In this document: in pieces, positions 20,307 through 31,849 of the stretch
Layout: every line of letters begins with the position of its first letter
How positions within the stretch are numbered: the stretch's first letter is position 1
Source of the DNA: Alphaproteobacteria bacterium
GTDB lineage: Bacteria; Pseudomonadota; Alphaproteobacteria; UBA6615
DNA: 63,796 nt
Assembly: GCA_002722515.1 (NCBI GenBank)
Contig: PBMH01000034.1
Span: 1 to 63,796 of the forward strand
Direction of reading: 5' to 3'
Program-made: the position numbers and the translations under genes
Notes under the pieces: model-generated
Told to the model about the DNA's origin: nothing
What the model saw: only the letters and a program-made list of their open reading frames with translations
Databases searched by the model: none

Positions 20307-21607
20307 TGCTGCAGGATAAGGACCGCATCTTCCAGAATCTCTACGCCCAGGATGATTGGCGCCTCAAAGGGGCGAAGCGCCGTGGTATTTGGGACAACAC
20401 CAAGGAGTTGATAGAGCGTGGCCGGGAGACACTGGTCAATGAGATGAAGGAATCGGGTCTGCGCGGACGCGGGGGTGCCGGGTTCCCGACAGGCGTGAAA
20501 TGGTCCTTCATGCCGTCCGAAGAACACCGCGACGAGCGGCCCCATTATCTGGTGGTCAATGCAGATGAGTCCGAGCCGGGCACCTGCAAAGACCGCGAAA
20601 TACTGCGCTACGATCCACATACCTTGGTAGAAGGCTGCCTCGTCGCAGGTTTCGCTATGGGTGCGAATGTGGCCTATGTCTATGTGCGGGGAGAGTTCTA
20701 TTCCGAGGCTTCGCATCTTCAGCAGGCCATCGACGAGGCCTACGAGGCCGGCCTGATCGGCCCGAACGCCTGCAACTCGGGTTGGGACTTCGATGTCTAC
20801 CTGCATCGTGGTGCCGGGGCCTATATCTGCGGCGAAGAGACGGCTCTGCTCGAAAGCCTGGAGGGCAAGAAGGGGCAGCCCCGTCTCAAGCCGCCATTCC
20901 CGGCGGCCTGTGGCCTGTATGGTTGTCCGACCACGGTAAATAATGTCGAGACTATTGCCGTGGCACCGACTATCCTGCGCCGCGGCCCGTCCTGGTTTGC
21001 CAGCTTTGGACGCGAGAACAACACCGGCACGAAGATCTTCTCGATCTCCGGCCATGTTAACAATCCGTGCAACGTTGAAGAAGAGATGAGCATCCCCCTG
21101 AAGGAACTCATCGAGAAACATGCCGGCGGGGTGCGGGGTGGCTGGGACAATCTCCAGGCCGTGATTCCGGGCGGGTCCTCCACGCCGTGCCTGTCTAAAA
21201 ACATTTGTGACAACGTCCTGATGGATTTCGATGGTTTGCGTGAACACAACACGGGGCTCGGGACCGCGGCGGTCATCGTCATCGACAAGTCCGCCGACAT
21301 GGTCGAAGCAATCGCACGATTAAGTCATTTTTACCGCCACGAAAGCTGCGGCCAATGTACACCGTGCCGCGAGGGCATGGGCTGGGTCTACCGGGTTATG
21401 AAACGGCTCGTAACTGGCGATGCCGAGATCGAGGAAATCGACATGCTCTGGGAAGTTACCAAGCAGATCGAAGGGCACACGATTTGTGCGCTCGCCGACG
21501 GCGGCGTTTGGCCGGTGCAAGGGCTAATTCGCCATTTCAGGCCCGAACTTGAGCGCCGCATTCTTGAGCGCAAAACGGGCTCGGCGCCCGCCCAGGCCGC
21601 GGAATAA
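20306..21607 (+). CDS. nuoF: NADH-quinone oxidoreductase subunit F
   Basis: 51-kDa subunit with the NADH and FMN sites and the 4Fe-4S cluster N3. An ATG at 20306, sharing one base with the nuoE stop, gives 433 residues starting [13 protein letters not shown] one codon earlier is possible. The FMN/NADH glycine-rich region [18 protein letters not shown] lies near residue 55. The cluster ligands are in [12 protein letters not shown] near residue 350, with a later cysteine in HTICALAD. Confidence 0.98.
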   Translation: MLQDKDRIFQNLYAQDDWRLKGAKRRGIWDNTKELIERGRETLVNEMKESGLRGRGGAGFPTGVKWSFMPSEEHRDERPHYLVVNADESEPGTCKDREILRYDPHTLVEGCLVAGFAMGANVAYVYVRGEFYSEASHLQQAIDEAYEAGLIGPNACNSGWDFDVYLHRGAGAYICGEETALLESLEGKKGQPRLKPPFPAACGLYGCPTTVNNVETIAVAPTILRRGPSWFASFGRENNTGTKIFSISGHVNNPCNVEEEMSIPLKELIEKHAGGVRGGWDNLQAVIPGGSSTPCLSKNICDNVLMDFDGLREHNTGLGTAAVIVIDKSADMVEAIARLSHFYRHESCGQCTPCREGMGWVYRVMKRLVTGDAEIEEIDMLWEVTKQIEGHTICALADGGVWPVQGLIRHFRPELERRILERKTGSAPAQAAE

Positions 21608-21618
21608 GGAGCGGGCAG

Positions 21619-23685
21619 ATGCCAACAGTAACCGTCGACGGCGTCCAGATCGAAGTTCCCGATGGGGTAACCGCGCTGCAAGCTTGCGAGATGGCTGGCA
21701 AGGAGATCCCGCGTTTCTGTTATCACGAGCGCCTTTCGGTCGCTGGTAACTGCCGCATGTGCCTAGTCGAAGTCTCGCCTGGGCCGCCCAAGCCCGCCGC
21801 GTCTTGTGCGCTGCCGGTCGCCGACGGCATGGAAATCAAAACCGACAGCGAGATGGTCAAGAATGCCCGCAACGGTGTGATGGAGTTCCTGCTCATCAAT
21901 CACCCGCTCGATTGTCCCATCTGCGATCAGGGTGGTGAGTGCGATTTGCAGGATCAGGCCATGGCCTATGGCCGCGGCGGCTCGCGCTTTGAAGAACATA
22001 AGCGCGCGGTGAAAGACAAGCATATGGGGCCGCTGGTCAAGACGATCATGACCCGCTGCATCCACTGCACGCGTTGCGTGCGATTCGCTACCGAGGTTGC
22101 CGGCGTACCCGAACTCGGTCTGTTGGGGCGCGGTGAGCACGCCGAGATCACGACCTATCTCGAGAAATCCCTGGATTCCGAATTGAGTGCGAATGTTATT
22201 GATCTGTGCCCAGTTGGTGCGCTGACCTCGAAGCCCTATGCCTTCATTTCGCGCCCATGGGAATTGTCGAAGACCGAGTCTGTCGATGTGCTCGACGCGG
22301 TTGGGGCTTCGATCCGGGTGGATGCCCGCCAGACCGAGGTGCTTCGGGTGCTACCGCGCCTGAACGAAGATGTGAACGAGGAGTGGCTTGCCGACAAGTC
22401 GCGTTATGCCTGCGATGCACTCTCGCGCCAGCGGCTCGACCGGCCCTACGTACGCCGGGACGGTAAGCTCACCGAGGCGAGGTGGGACGAAGCCTTCGCG
22501 GCGATTGCTCACAAGATGAAGGGCCTCGACGGCAGGCGGATCGCCGCCATCGCGGGCGATCTATGTGATGCCGAATCTATGTTCGTTCTCAAGGGCCTGA
22601 TGGATGCCACGGGCTCGCCGAACAGGGATTGCCGACAAGACGGCGCGAAGCTGCCGGCAGAGCCGCGTGCGGCCTATGTCATGAACAGCGGGATAGCGGA
22701 GATCGAGACAGCTGATGTGGTGCTTTTGATCGGTAGCAATCCGCGCTGGGAGGCGCCACTTGTCAACACGCGGCTCCGCAAGGCTTGGCTCCAGGGCGGT
22801 GCGTCCATCGCCATGGTTGGTTCTCAGATAGACCTGACCTATCCGTGCGAGAATCTCGGTGCCGGTCCGGACACACTCAAGGCCATCGCCACTGGTTCGC
22901 ACCCGTTTGCCGAAACTCTCAAGCGCGCCGAACGACCGTTGATGATTGTCGGCATGGGCGCGCTCGCGCGCGATGACGGTGAAGCAGTGCTCGCGACCGC
23001 GCGTTCGCTCGCCGAAGCATGCAATGTCGTCCGCGACGACTGGAATGGTTTCAATGTCCTGCACACAGCGGCCGCGCGTGTCGGCGGTCTGGACCTAGGC
23101 TTCGTGCCGGGAGCGGATGGCTGTGACGTCGCCGGCATCCTCGATGGCGCATCGGTGGGTGATATCGAGCTGGTCTATCTGCTCGGCGCTGATGAGATCG
23201 ACATGAGCCGGCTGGGCAATGCCTTCGTGGTCTATCAGGGCCATCATGGCGACGCTGGGGCCCATCGAGCCGACGTGATTCTACCCGGCGCGGCCTATAC
23301 CGAGAAGAACGGCACTTATGTAAACACCGAAGGTCGGGTTCAACTTGGTCGCCAGGCGGTGCAGCCGCCCGGTGATGCGCGTGAAGACTGGGCGATCATC
23401 CGCGCGCTGTCGGGCGTGATTGATGCCGGTCTAGAGTACGTCACCTTAGGTGATGTGCGTTCCGCAATGGTCGCCGCCAATCCGATCTTCGAGCAGGTCG
23501 ATGCGCGCATCACGCCAGCCTGGGGAGGCTTCGGCGTAGCCGGGGTGATGGATGACACCGCCTTCAAGAGCCCGATCGACAATTACTACATGACCGACCC
23601 AATCAGCCGGGCCTCGGAAACCATGGCCGAATGCACCCGGGAGTTTGTAGCGGGCAGCGGTGATAGGACCGGAACGGATGGTTGA
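21619..23685 (+). CDS. nuoG: NADH-quinone oxidoreductase subunit G
   Basis: 75-kDa subunit with several iron-sulfur clusters, 688 residues. The N-terminal ferredoxin domain has [17 protein letters not shown]. Next come [14 protein letters not shown] with the histidine-containing ligand set and [12 protein letters not shown] molybdopterin-oxidoreductase-like domain without cofactor follows. The gene is preceded by an AAGGAGCGGG site and its end overlaps the nuoH start by 8 bases. Confidence 0.98.
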   Translation: MPTVTVDGVQIEVPDGVTALQACEMAGKEIPRFCYHERLSVAGNCRMCLVEVSPGPPKPAASCALPVADGMEIKTDSEMVKNARNGVMEFLLINHPLDCPICDQGGECDLQDQAMAYGRGGSRFEEHKRAVKDKHMGPLVKTIMTRCIHCTRCVRFATEVAGVPELGLLGRGEHAEITTYLEKSLDSELSANVIDLCPVGALTSKPYAFISRPWELSKTESVDVLDAVGASIRVDARQTEVLRVLPRLNEDVNEEWLADKSRYACDALSRQRLDRPYVRRDGKLTEARWDEAFAAIAHKMKGLDGRRIAAIAGDLCDAESMFVLKGLMDATGSPNRDCRQDGAKLPAEPRAAYVMNSGIAEIETADVVLLIGSNPRWEAPLVNTRLRKAWLQGGASIAMVGSQIDLTYPCENLGAGPDTLKAIATGSHPFAETLKRAERPLMIVGMGALARDDGEAVLATARSLAEACNVVRDDWNGFNVLHTAAARVGGLDLGFVPGADGCDVAGILDGASVGDIELVYLLGADEIDMSRLGNAFVVYQGHHGDAGAHRADVILPGAAYTEKNGTYVNTEGRVQLGRQAVQPPGDAREDWAIIRALSGVIDAGLEYVTLGDVRSAMVAANPIFEQVDARITPAWGGFGVAGVMDDTAFKSPIDNYYMTDPISRASETMAECTREFVAGSGDRTGTDG

Positions 23686-24697
23686 GTTTTGGTGGTCATA
23701 CGCGTGGCCGACGCTCTGGATAGTTATCCAGATACTGTTCATCGTCGTGCCGCTGCTCATAGTGGTTGCCTATCTGACTTATGCCGAGCGCAAGGTTATT
23801 GGTCTCATGCAGCTGCGGATGGGCCCGAACGTGGTGGGGCCTTTTGGGTTGCTGCAGCCGTTTGCCGACGCTCTGAAGCTAATGACAAAGGAGTTGATCA
23901 TCCCGACAGGGGCGAACCGGGTGGTTTTCCTGCTGGCCCCGATGCTGACCTTCATCCTCGCGATGGTTGGGTGGGCGGTGATCCCGGTGGCCGAAGGCTG
24001 GGTCCTGTCCGACATCAACGTCGGCATCCTCTATCTCTTTGCGATCAGCTCCCTGGGGGTCTATGGCATCATTATGGCCGGCTGGGCGTCGAACTCTAAA
24101 TACCCGTTCCTGGGCGCGCTGCGCTCGGCGGCCCAGATGGTCTCCTACGAGGTCTCGATTGGCTTCGTCATCATCACGGTGCTGCTCGCGGTGGGGTCCC
24201 TGAACCTCACCGACATCGTGTTGGCCCAGAAGGATGTCTGGTTTTTTATACCGCTGTTGCCGATGTTCATCGTATTTGTCGTCTCGGCACTGGCCGAAAC
24301 TAACCGTGCGCCCTTCGATCTGCCGGAAGCCGAGGCCGAGCTGGTCACCGGCTACAATGTCGAATATTCGGCCATGGCCTTCGCGCTCTTCTTTCTCGGC
24401 GAGTACGCGAACATGGTGCTGATGAGCGGGATGACGGTCATTCTGTTCCTGGGCGGCTGGCTGCCGCCCCTCGACATCGCCATCTTCAACTGGGTGCCTG
24501 GCATCATTTGGTTCGCACTCAAGGTCTCGGCGATACTATTCGTGTTCCTGTGGGTGCGCGCGACGTTGCCGCGCTATCGTTATGACCAGCTGATGCGGCT
24601 GGGTTGGAAGGTCTTTCTGCCCGCCTCGCTGCTATGGGTCGTGGTCACCGCGGGCGCGATCGTCGTGTTCGACTGGTACCCCGGCGTCGTGAACTAG
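23678..24697 (+). CDS. nuoH: NADH-quinone oxidoreductase subunit H
   Basis: Membrane subunit that forms the quinone entry chamber. From the ATG at 23678 it has 339 residues and starts [14 protein letters not shown]. An in-frame GTG 18 bases upstream is less likely. About eight membrane segments are visible. The conserved loops [20 protein letters not shown] and [18 protein letters not shown] (quinone site) are intact. Confidence 0.98.
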   Translation: MVEFWWSYAWPTLWIVIQILFIVVPLLIVVAYLTYAERKVIGLMQLRMGPNVVGPFGLLQPFADALKLMTKELIIPTGANRVVFLLAPMLTFILAMVGWAVIPVAEGWVLSDINVGILYLFAISSLGVYGIIMAGWASNSKYPFLGALRSAAQMVSYEVSIGFVIITVLLAVGSLNLTDIVLAQKDVWFFIPLLPMFIVFVVSALAETNRAPFDLPEAEAELVTGYNVEYSAMAFALFFLGEYANMVLMSGMTVILFLGGWLPPLDIAIFNWVPGIIWFALKVSAILFVFLWVRATLPRYRYDQLMRLGWKVFLPASLLWVVVTAGAIVVFDWYPGVVN

Positions 24698-24708
24698 GGA
24701 GGATCGAT

Positions 24709-25197
24709 ATGGCTATGCTCGACCGTACTGCCCGTTCGCTGCTCCTGGCGGAGATCATCGCGGGCCTGTGGCTGACACTGAAGTATTTCTTCAAGCCGAA
24801 GGTCACGCTGAACTACCCCTACGAGAAGGGGCTGATAAGTCCGCGCTTCCGGGGCGAGCACGCGCTGCGCCGCTATCCGAATGGCGAGGAACGCTGTATC
24901 GCCTGCAAGCTGTGCGAAGCGATTTGCCCGGCGCAGGCCATCACCATTGAAGCCGAGCCGCGCACCGACGGTTCACGCCGCACCACGCGCTACGACATCG
25001 ACATGACGAAGTGCATCTATTGCGGTTTCTGTCAGGAAGCCTGTCCGGTGGACGCCATCGTAGAAGGGCCGAACTTTGAGTTTGCGACGGAAACCCGTGA
25101 GGAGCTGATGTATGACAAAGAAAAGCTCCTGACGAATGGCGATCGTTGGGAATCCGAGCTGGCGGCGGCGATCTCCGCCGACGCGCCTTACCGGTAG
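24709..25197 (+). CDS. nuoI: NADH-quinone oxidoreductase subunit I
   Basis: Ferredoxin-like subunit with the two 4Fe-4S clusters N6a and N6b. The ATG at 24709, after a GGGAGG site, gives 162 residues, the family length. The two ligand sets are [12 protein letters not shown] and [13 protein letters not shown] much longer open frame starting at 24604 overlaps nuoH and was rejected. Confidence 0.98.
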   Translation: MAMLDRTARSLLLAEIIAGLWLTLKYFFKPKVTLNYPYEKGLISPRFRGEHALRRYPNGEERCIACKLCEAICPAQAITIEAEPRTDGSRRTTRYDIDMTKCIYCGFCQEACPVDAIVEGPNFEFATETREELMYDKEKLLTNGDRWESELAAAISADAPYR

Positions 25198-25211
25198 GTG
25201 GGGACAGAAAC

Positions 25212-25826
25212 TTGGTCATTCAGGCACTCGCATTTTATCTCTTTGCTGCGCTCGCCGTCGCGTCCGGCGTGATGGTGATTTCTGCCCGTAACCCTGTCCA
25301 CTCGGTCCTGTTCCTGATCCTTGCCTTCTTTAACGCGGCGGGTCTGTTTGTGCTGATCGGCGCCGAGTTTCTGGCGATGATTCTAATCGTTGTCTATGTC
25401 GGGGCCGTTGCAGTGCTGTTCCTGTTTGTCGTTATGATGCTCGACATCAATTTCGCCGAACTGCGCGAAGGCTTCCTGCAGTACCTGCCTGTCGGTGCGC
25501 TGATCGGGCTGATTCTAGCGGCCGAGCTTATACTGATCTTCGGTGCATGGATCGTGGCGCCGGATGCGGAGCAGACATTGACATCCCCGGCATTGCCGCT
25601 GGACCAGGTCACCAACACCCATGCACTTGGTCGGATCATCTACACAGACTATGTCTACCTGTTCCAGGCATCGGGTCTGATTCTATTGATAGCGATGATC
25701 GGCGCGATCGTCCTGACCCTGCGTCACCGACCTGGGGTGCGCCGCCAGAAGATCGCGGACCAGGTTTCGCGTCGTCGCGAGGATGTTGTTGAAGTGCGCG
25801 ACGTTACCACGGGGGGTGGCGCCTGA
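25212..25826 (+). CDS. nuoJ: NADH-quinone oxidoreductase subunit J, TTG start
   Basis: Membrane subunit with five predicted helices, 204 residues. The only start that gives the family N-terminus ([19 protein letters not shown]) is a TTG at 25212, with a GGTGGGGA site upstream. An in-frame ATG at 25146 lies inside nuoI and adds 22 polar residues. The conserved [20 protein letters not shown] helix is present. The stop overlaps the nuoK ATG by one base. Confidence 0.95.
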   Translation: MVIQALAFYLFAALAVASGVMVISARNPVHSVLFLILAFFNAAGLFVLIGAEFLAMILIVVYVGAVAVLFLFVVMMLDINFAELREGFLQYLPVGALIGLILAAELILIFGAWIVAPDAEQTLTSPALPLDQVTNTHALGRIIYTDYVYLFQASGLILLIAMIGAIVLTLRHRPGVRRQKIADQVSRRREDVVEVRDVTTGGGA

Positions 25827-26137
25827 TGCTCGAGATCGGTCTTTCCCACTATCTGACGGTCGGCGCGATCCTGTTCACGCTCGGCATTTTCGGCATCTTT
25901 CTGAACCGGAAAAACGTCATCATCATCCTGATGTCTATCGAGCTGATGCTGCTTGCGGTCAATATCAACTTCGTTGCCTTCTCCGCCCATCTGGGAGACC
26001 TAGTAGGCCAGGTCTTCGCCATGTTCATCCTCACGGTCGCGGCCAGCGAGGCGGCGATCGGGCTGGCCATACTTGTCGTCTATTTCCGCAATCGCGGATC
26101 GATCGCCGTAGAAGACATCAACATGATGAAGGGTTGA
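25826..26137 (+). CDS. nuoK: NADH-quinone oxidoreductase subunit K
   Basis: Small MrpC-like membrane subunit of 103 residues with three helices. The conserved glutamates of the second and third helices are visible in [10 protein letters not shown] and [10 protein letters not shown]. Translationally coupled to nuoJ and 7 bases before nuoL. Confidence 0.98.
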   Translation: MLEIGLSHYLTVGAILFTLGIFGIFLNRKNVIIILMSIELMLLAVNINFVAFSAHLGDLVGQVFAMFILTVAASEAAIGLAILVVYFRNRGSIAVEDINMMKG

Positions 26138-26144
26138 TCGGGGA

Positions 26145-28088
26145 ATGATCGAACTCGCCGTCTTCTTGCCGCTCGCGGGCGGACTGATCGCCGGAATCTT
26201 CGGTACTCGCATGGGCGACCGTGCCGCGCAGCTCGCCACCGTGATCCCGATGCTGATCGCGGCTGTCCTGTCGTGCATCCTGCTCTGGCAGGTCGGCATT
26301 GAGGGTAACGGCCGCACGGCCGAGCTGTTCACTTGGATCAACTCCGGCACGCTGCAAATAAGCTGGGCGTTGCGCGTCGACACGCTAACGGCGGTGATGA
26401 TGTTCGTGGTCAACGTCGTCTCCTCGATGGTGCATGTCTATTCCGTCGGCTACATGTCCCATGACCCGCACAAGCCGCGCTTTATGGCCTATCTGAGCTT
26501 ATTCACCTTCTTCATGCTGGCGCTGGTGACGGCCGACAACTTCGTCCAAATGTTCTTCGGCTGGGAAGGCGTCGGCCTGATGTCCTATCTTCTGATCGGC
26601 TTCTGGTTCGGTCGCCCGTCGGCAAATGCTGCCGCGATAAAGGCCTTCGTAGTCAACCGCGTTGGCGACTTCGGTTTCATGCTCGGTATCTTTGGTGTGT
26701 TTTTTGCCTTCGGTACTCTCGACTTCGACGCCGTGTTTGCCGCGGTACCGGACGTTGCGGGGCAGACCTTCACCTTCCTGTCCATGGAGCTAGATATCGT
26801 TACAACGATCTGCTTCCTGCTGTTTATAGGCGCGATGGGCAAGTCGGCGCAGATCGGCCTGCACACTTGGCTACCCGACGCGATGGAGGGGCCGACCCCG
26901 GTCTCGGCGCTCATTCATGCCGCAACGATGGTGACGGCGGGGGTGTTCATGGTCGCGCGGCTCTCACCGATGTTTGAGTTCGCCCCTGTTGCCCTGACCT
27001 TCGTCGCCCTTGTCGGCGGTACCACAGCCTTCTTCGCAGCCACGATCGGCCTGACCCAATGGGACATAAAGCGCGTCATTGCCTATTCGACCTGTTCGCA
27101 GCTGGGCTACATGTTCTTCGCCATCGGCGTGGGTGCATATCCAGCCGCGATCTTCCACCTTATGACCCACGCCTTCTTCAAGGCCCTCCTGTTCCTCGGC
27201 GCGGGTAGCGTCATCCACGGCATGGATGACGAGCAGGACATGCGCAAGATGGGCGGGCTCTATCCCAAGATGCGCAAGACCGCGGTCCTGATGTGGATCG
27301 GCAGTCTCGCGCTGGCGGGGGTCGGGATCCCGATCCTGGGCATCGGCTTTGCGGGATTCTATTCCAAGGACATCATCCTCGAATCTGCCTTCGCGGCGCA
27401 CACGGGCATGGGCCAGTATGCCTTCTGGGCGGGCATCGCGGCGGCGCTGATGACCGCCTTCTATTCCTGGCGGCTCCTGTTCTTGACCTTCCACGGCCGC
27501 ACCCGGGCAGATGAGCAAACCTTCGACCACGCCCATGAATCGCCCTGGGTTATGATCGCGCCGCTGTTCGTCCTAGCGGCCGGCGCGCTGTTCTCGGGTG
27601 CGCTCGCCTTCGAGTATTTCGTAGGTCACGATATGGATCACTTCTGGGGGGGCTCGATTCTGATGCTCTCGGACATCATCGAGGAAGCACACCATGTACC
27701 GAAATGGGTGAAGATCCTGCCGATCGTCGTTGGCGTCGTGGGCATCGGTGGTGCCTGGGTCATGTATATGGCGAAGCCCGGCTGGCCGGCGCGCGTCGCG
27801 GGTTTCATCGGGCCGGTTTACAGCTTCGTCTTCAACAAGTGGTACTTCGACGAGCTCTATGACCGCCTGTTCGTCCGCCCGTCCTTCTATATTGGCCGCG
27901 GCCTTTGGAAGTCTGGTGATGGCGCGGTCATCGATGGGGTCGGCCCCGACGGGGTGGCCACCGCGGCCAAGGATATTGCTGCCCGGGCGAGCCGCTTACA
28001 GTCGGGCTATGTCTTCCATTATGCGTTCGCGATGCTGATCGGGCTAGTGATTCTAGCCAGCTGGTTCCTCTTCGGCTTCTTCGGGTAG
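26145..28088 (+). CDS. nuoL: NADH-quinone oxidoreductase subunit L
   Basis: Distal antiporter-like proton pump subunit, 647 residues. The FFGWEGVGLMSYLLIGFW helix with the key glutamate, GKSAQIGLHTWLPDAMEGPTPVSALIHAATMV, and the THAFFKALLFLGAGSV segment with the key lysine are intact. The C-terminal long amphipathic helix region is present. Confidence 0.98.
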   Translation: MIELAVFLPLAGGLIAGIFGTRMGDRAAQLATVIPMLIAAVLSCILLWQVGIEGNGRTAELFTWINSGTLQISWALRVDTLTAVMMFVVNVVSSMVHVYSVGYMSHDPHKPRFMAYLSLFTFFMLALVTADNFVQMFFGWEGVGLMSYLLIGFWFGRPSANAAAIKAFVVNRVGDFGFMLGIFGVFFAFGTLDFDAVFAAVPDVAGQTFTFLSMELDIVTTICFLLFIGAMGKSAQIGLHTWLPDAMEGPTPVSALIHAATMVTAGVFMVARLSPMFEFAPVALTFVALVGGTTAFFAATIGLTQWDIKRVIAYSTCSQLGYMFFAIGVGAYPAAIFHLMTHAFFKALLFLGAGSVIHGMDDEQDMRKMGGLYPKMRKTAVLMWIGSLALAGVGIPILGIGFAGFYSKDIILESAFAAHTGMGQYAFWAGIAAALMTAFYSWRLLFLTFHGRTRADEQTFDHAHESPWVMIAPLFVLAAGALFSGALAFEYFVGHDMDHFWGGSILMLSDIIEEAHHVPKWVKILPIVVGVVGIGGAWVMYMAKPGWPARVAGFIGPVYSFVFNKWYFDELYDRLFVRPSFYIGRGLWKSGDGAVIDGVGPDGVATAAKDIAARASRLQSGYVFHYAFAMLIGLVILASWFLFGFFG

Positions 28089-28100
28089 GAGCGGCGACAT

Positions 28101-29615
28101 ATGGAATCTTTCCCCATTCTCTCGCTGGTCACCTTCCTGCCGTTGGTCGGCGTGCTGTTCATCATGGCGGCGCGCGGTACCGAGGAGCAGGTCGCCCGCA
28201 ATGCCCGCTTGGGCGCGCTTTGGACGTCGCTCGCGACCTTCATGATCAGCCTGCTGCTGTGGATCAACTTCGATCCGACGACGGCAGACTTCCAATTTGT
28301 CGAGAAAGTCGAGTGGCTGCCCGCCTTCGACATCGCCTATCACATGGGCGTCGACGGCATTTCGCTGCTGTTCGTGATCCTCTCCACCTTCCTTACCCCG
28401 ATCTGCGTGGTCGCATCGTGGAAGGCGGTCTCGACCAGGGTGAAGGAGTACATGATCGCGTTCCTGGTGCTCGAGACCTTCATGATCGGCACCTTCGTCG
28501 CTCTCGATTTTTTGCTCTTCTACATCTTCTTCGAGGCCGTGCTAATCCCGATGTTCATCATCATCGGCGTGTGGGGCGGGCCGCGCCGGGTCTACTCGGC
28601 CTTCAAGTTCTTCCTTTATACACTCGCCGGTTCGGTCCTGCTTCTGGCTGCGCTGCTGGCGCTCTATTTCGAGGCCGGCACCACCGACATCCCAACGCTG
28701 ATGGCGTTCGATGTCCCGGCGGGGCTACAGACCTGGCTGTGGCTTGCCTTCTTCGCCTCCTTCGCGGTGAAGATGCCCATGTGGCCTGTCCACACCTGGT
28801 TGCCCGATGCCCATGTGGAAGCGCCCACCGCGGGCTCGGTCATCCTGGCCGGCGTGCTTCTGAAGATGGGCGGCTACGGCTTCCTGCGCTTCTCGCTGCC
28901 TATCCTACCGCTTGCATCGGAACAGTTTGTGCCGCTGATCTATACGCTCTCGGTGATCGCCATCATCTACACCTCGCTGGTGGCGCTTGCCCAAGAGGAC
29001 ATGAAGAAGCTGATCGCCTATTCCTCCGTGGCACATATGGGCTTCGTGACCATCGGTATCTTCACTGGCGTCCAGCAGGGCATCGACGGGGCGATCTTCC
29101 AGATGCTTAGCCACGGTGTTATCTCGGCTGCGCTATTCCTGTGCGTCGGCGTCGTCTACGACCGCGAGCACAGCCGCGAGATTGCCCATTACGGCGGGCT
29201 GGTCGAACGCATGCCGATGTTCGCCTTCGTCTTCATGGTGTTTATGCTGGGCTCGGTGGGCCTGCCTGGGACCAGCGGGTTTGTCGGCGAGTTCCTAGTG
29301 CTGCTGGGCGCGTTCCAGGACAATACCTGGATCGCCCTCTTCGCCGCGACCGGCGTGATCCTCGGGGCGGCCTACATGCTCTATCTCTACCGGCGAGTGA
29401 TCTTCGGGAAGCTAGAGAAGGAGTATTTAAAGACGATCATGGACCTGGATGCGCGCGAGATCGCGATTTTCGTGCCGCTGGTCGTGCTAGTCCTGTGGAT
29501 GGGCATCTGGCCCGACCCGTTCCTCAGCGTATTCGACGCGAGTGTCTCCAACCTGCTCGCAAACTACCAGTCGGCCTTGGCTGCAGCCGAGCCGTTGAGC
29601 CTCGCGGGCCGATAG
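28101..29615 (+). CDS. nuoM: NADH-quinone oxidoreductase subunit M
   Basis: Antiporter-like proton pump subunit, 504 residues. The segment [17 protein letters not shown] carries the conserved glutamate of helix 5. [21 protein letters not shown] carries the central lysine. The [12 protein letters not shown] and [16 protein letters not shown] helices follow. It lies 12 bases after nuoL. Confidence 0.98.
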   Translation: MESFPILSLVTFLPLVGVLFIMAARGTEEQVARNARLGALWTSLATFMISLLLWINFDPTTADFQFVEKVEWLPAFDIAYHMGVDGISLLFVILSTFLTPICVVASWKAVSTRVKEYMIAFLVLETFMIGTFVALDFLLFYIFFEAVLIPMFIIIGVWGGPRRVYSAFKFFLYTLAGSVLLLAALLALYFEAGTTDIPTLMAFDVPAGLQTWLWLAFFASFAVKMPMWPVHTWLPDAHVEAPTAGSVILAGVLLKMGGYGFLRFSLPILPLASEQFVPLIYTLSVIAIIYTSLVALAQEDMKKLIAYSSVAHMGFVTIGIFTGVQQGIDGAIFQMLSHGVISAALFLCVGVVYDREHSREIAHYGGLVERMPMFAFVFMVFMLGSVGLPGTSGFVGEFLVLLGAFQDNTWIALFAATGVILGAAYMLYLYRRVIFGKLEKEYLKTIMDLDAREIAIFVPLVVLVLWMGIWPDPFLSVFDASVSNLLANYQSALAAAEPLSLAGR

Positions 29616-29633
29616 GCGGAAGGGCGCTAGAAT

Positions 29634-31073
29634 ATGAATATTGCCGTCGAAATCGGTGCCATCTGGCCTGAGTTGTTTATCGCCGTCACCGGGATGGCTA
29701 TGCTTATGTATGGGGCGTTCCGGGGTGAGGCATCGACCGGTTTTTTGACTTGGGTCGGCGTCGTGGTAATGGCTGTCGCCGTGCTGCTCGTGCTAGCGGG
29801 ACCGTCGGGTAAGACCTCTGCCTTCAATGGCCAATTCATGGTTGATGCGTTCGCCGTATTCACGAAGGTTCTGCTGATTGCAGGGGCCGTGCTCGCGTTG
29901 ATTCTCGGGCAGCCCTACAATAGACGTGAAGGCATTAAGCAGTTCGAATATCCAATCCTGATTGTCTTTGCCGTCCTTGGCATGATGATGATGGTGTCGG
30001 CCAATGATCTGCTGTCGCTGTATGTGGGCCTAGAACTTCAGAGCCTCGCTCTCTACGTCGTCGCGGCGATCCGGCGTGATAATCTTCGCTCGTCGGAAGC
30101 AGGCCTCAAATATTTCGTTCTAGGCGCATTAAGTTCGGGAATTCTGCTCTACGGTATGTCTCTAATCTATGGGTTTGCGGGCACGACGGGCTTCGATGGT
30201 CTTGCCGTAATCTTCGCGGCCGACAGCGATGCGCCCGTTGGGGCGATCGTCGGGTTGGTGTTTATTGCCGCCGGGCTCGCCTTCAAGGTTTCCGCGGTAC
30301 CGTTCCACATGTGGACACCTGACGTGTATGAAGGCGCTCCTACGCCGGTGACAGCCTTCTTTGCTGTTGCGCCAAAGGTCGCGGCGATGGCGCTCTTCGT
30401 TCGCGTAATGCTCGAGCCGTTCGGTGATCTTGTCGCGGAATGGCAGCAGGTGATCTGGTTTATCTCGCTCGCCTCGATGGTCCTCGGTTCGTTCGCCGCG
30501 ATTGTGCAGACCAACATCAAGCGGCTTATGGCTTACAGTTCTATCGGCCATATGGGTTTCGTACTTGTCGGACTCGCTGCCGGAAACGAGACCGGCATCC
30601 AAGGCATCCTTCTTTATCTGACGATCTACCTGTTCATGAATATGGGTACGTTCGCCTGCATTCTCGCCATGCGACGACAGGGACGCATGGTTGAAGAGAT
30701 TGATCAACTCGCCGGGCTGAGTAAAACCAATCCGTATCTAGCAGCCGCGATCGGAGTGTTCATGTTCTCCATGGCAGGAATTCCGCCGCTTGCGGGGTTC
30801 TTCGCCAAGTTTTACGTCTTCCTTGCCGCGATCGAGGCGGGTCTCTATGTCCTTACCGTCGTTGGCCTGCTAACCAGCGTTGTGGGTGCGTATTACTACC
30901 TACGGATTGTCAAGCTGATGTATTTTGACGAACCCGCCGAGGCGTTTGATCGACCGCTCGGTCGTGAGATCTCGGTCATCGTGACGGTGACGGGTCTGAT
31001 CACGGTCTTCTTCTTTATCGGGCTCGCGCCGGTTCTCGACGGGGCCAGGGTAGCAGCGGCGGTCCTGTTCTGA
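29634..31073 (+). CDS. nuoN: NADH-quinone oxidoreductase subunit N
   Basis: Third antiporter-like subunit, 479 residues, about 14 helices. Conserved parts include [43 protein letters not shown] and the [11 protein letters not shown] helix. It closes the complex I genes and is 2 bases from birA. By eye its third-codon positions look less GC-rich than those of nuoM. Confidence 0.98.
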   Translation: MNIAVEIGAIWPELFIAVTGMAMLMYGAFRGEASTGFLTWVGVVVMAVAVLLVLAGPSGKTSAFNGQFMVDAFAVFTKVLLIAGAVLALILGQPYNRREGIKQFEYPILIVFAVLGMMMMVSANDLLSLYVGLELQSLALYVVAAIRRDNLRSSEAGLKYFVLGALSSGILLYGMSLIYGFAGTTGFDGLAVIFAADSDAPVGAIVGLVFIAAGLAFKVSAVPFHMWTPDVYEGAPTPVTAFFAVAPKVAAMALFVRVMLEPFGDLVAEWQQVIWFISLASMVLGSFAAIVQTNIKRLMAYSSIGHMGFVLVGLAAGNETGIQGILLYLTIYLFMNMGTFACILAMRRQGRMVEEIDQLAGLSKTNPYLAAAIGVFMFSMAGIPPLAGFFAKFYVFLAAIEAGLYVLTVVGLLTSVVGAYYYLRIVKLMYFDEPAEAFDRPLGREISVIVTVTGLITVFFFIGLAPVLDGARVAAAVLF

Positions 31074-31075
31074 GT

Positions 31076-31849
31076 ATGGTTGATCGTGCGGATGTGCCGC
31101 CGGGTTGCCATCTGATCGCAAAGGACAGCGTTGGCAGTACCAGCGAAGATGCGAGGTTCCTAGCCGCCGAAGGGGCACCGCATCTCACCGTTGTCTGGGC
31201 ACGGGAACAGACTGCGGGGCGCGGGCGCCACGGCCGTAGCTGGGCCTCTCCGCGCGGTAACCTTTACCTCTCAATTTTGTTGCGACCCGATTGCTCTATC
31301 GCGGATGCGCCGCAGATCGGCTTTGCGGTTGGTGCGGCTATGGCCCGCGCGATCCGCGAGATCTCGGGGGCTGAGGTCGATCTCAAATGGCCCAACGACC
31401 TTTTGCTGGATGGCCACAAGGTGTCAGGAATTCTACTCGAGAGTGCGGGACGTGCCGACGGCGCCCTCGACTGGGTCATCGCTGGCATCGGCGTAAATGT
31501 CGGCAGCCGGCCCGATGTGCCCGGGTCTACGAGCCTGTGCGCTGCGGGATATGATGTTGCAGTAGAGGCGCTGCTAGAGAGTTTTCTGCCGAAACTTGTC
31601 GAATTGCTCGCGATCTGGTCTCGCGACGGGTTTGCGCCGGTGCGAGCCGTTTGGTCAGCGTTGGCGCTGTCACCTGATACCGCGATCTCGGTGAAGCTGC
31701 CGGATGGCATACGGACGGGAATATTTATGGGTATAGACGAGAGCGGAAACCTCGTTCTAAGAGACGGCTCTGGCGTTGAACATATTGCGGTCGGGGATGT
31801 TTTCCCGCTAAGCACGGTCTTCCGAAAAGATGTTCCAGGAGCGAGCTGA
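31076..31849 (+). CDS. birA: biotin-[acetyl-CoA-carboxylase] ligase
   Basis: Attaches biotin to the carrier protein of acetyl-CoA carboxylase. At 257 residues it is the short, catalytic-only form without the N-terminal DNA-binding domain, so it should not be a repressor. The biotinyl-AMP loop GRGRHGRSW is at 48-56, with LKWPNDLLLDGHKVSGILLE near residue 100. It follows nuoN closely and overlaps coaX by one base. This nuo-birA-coaX order is common in alphaproteobacteria. Confidence 0.95.
   Translation: MVDRADVPPGCHLIAKDSVGSTSEDARFLAAEGAPHLTVVWAREQTAGRGRHGRSWASPRGNLYLSILLRPDCSIADAPQIGFAVGAAMARAIREISGAEVDLKWPNDLLLDGHKVSGILLESAGRADGALDWVIAGIGVNVGSRPDVPGSTSLCAAGYDVAVEALLESFLPKLVELLAIWSRDGFAPVRAVWSALALSPDTAISVKLPDGIRTGIFMGIDESGNLVLRDGSGVEHIAVGDVFPLSTVFRKDVPGAS

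Noticed and set aside
20144-21247. A 367-codon open frame antisense to nuoE/nuoF
   Set aside because: Low-complexity arginine/glycine-rich reading of a GC-rich gene, without a family match; nuoF fully explains the region.
26964-27536. A 190-codon antisense frame in nuoL
   Set aside because: Shadow of nuoL, with no recognisable motif and no ribosome site.
28220-29110. A 296-codon open frame inside nuoM on the same strand
   Set aside because: Composition is dominated by Arg, His, Gly and Leu, as expected from a shifted frame of a GC-rich membrane gene.
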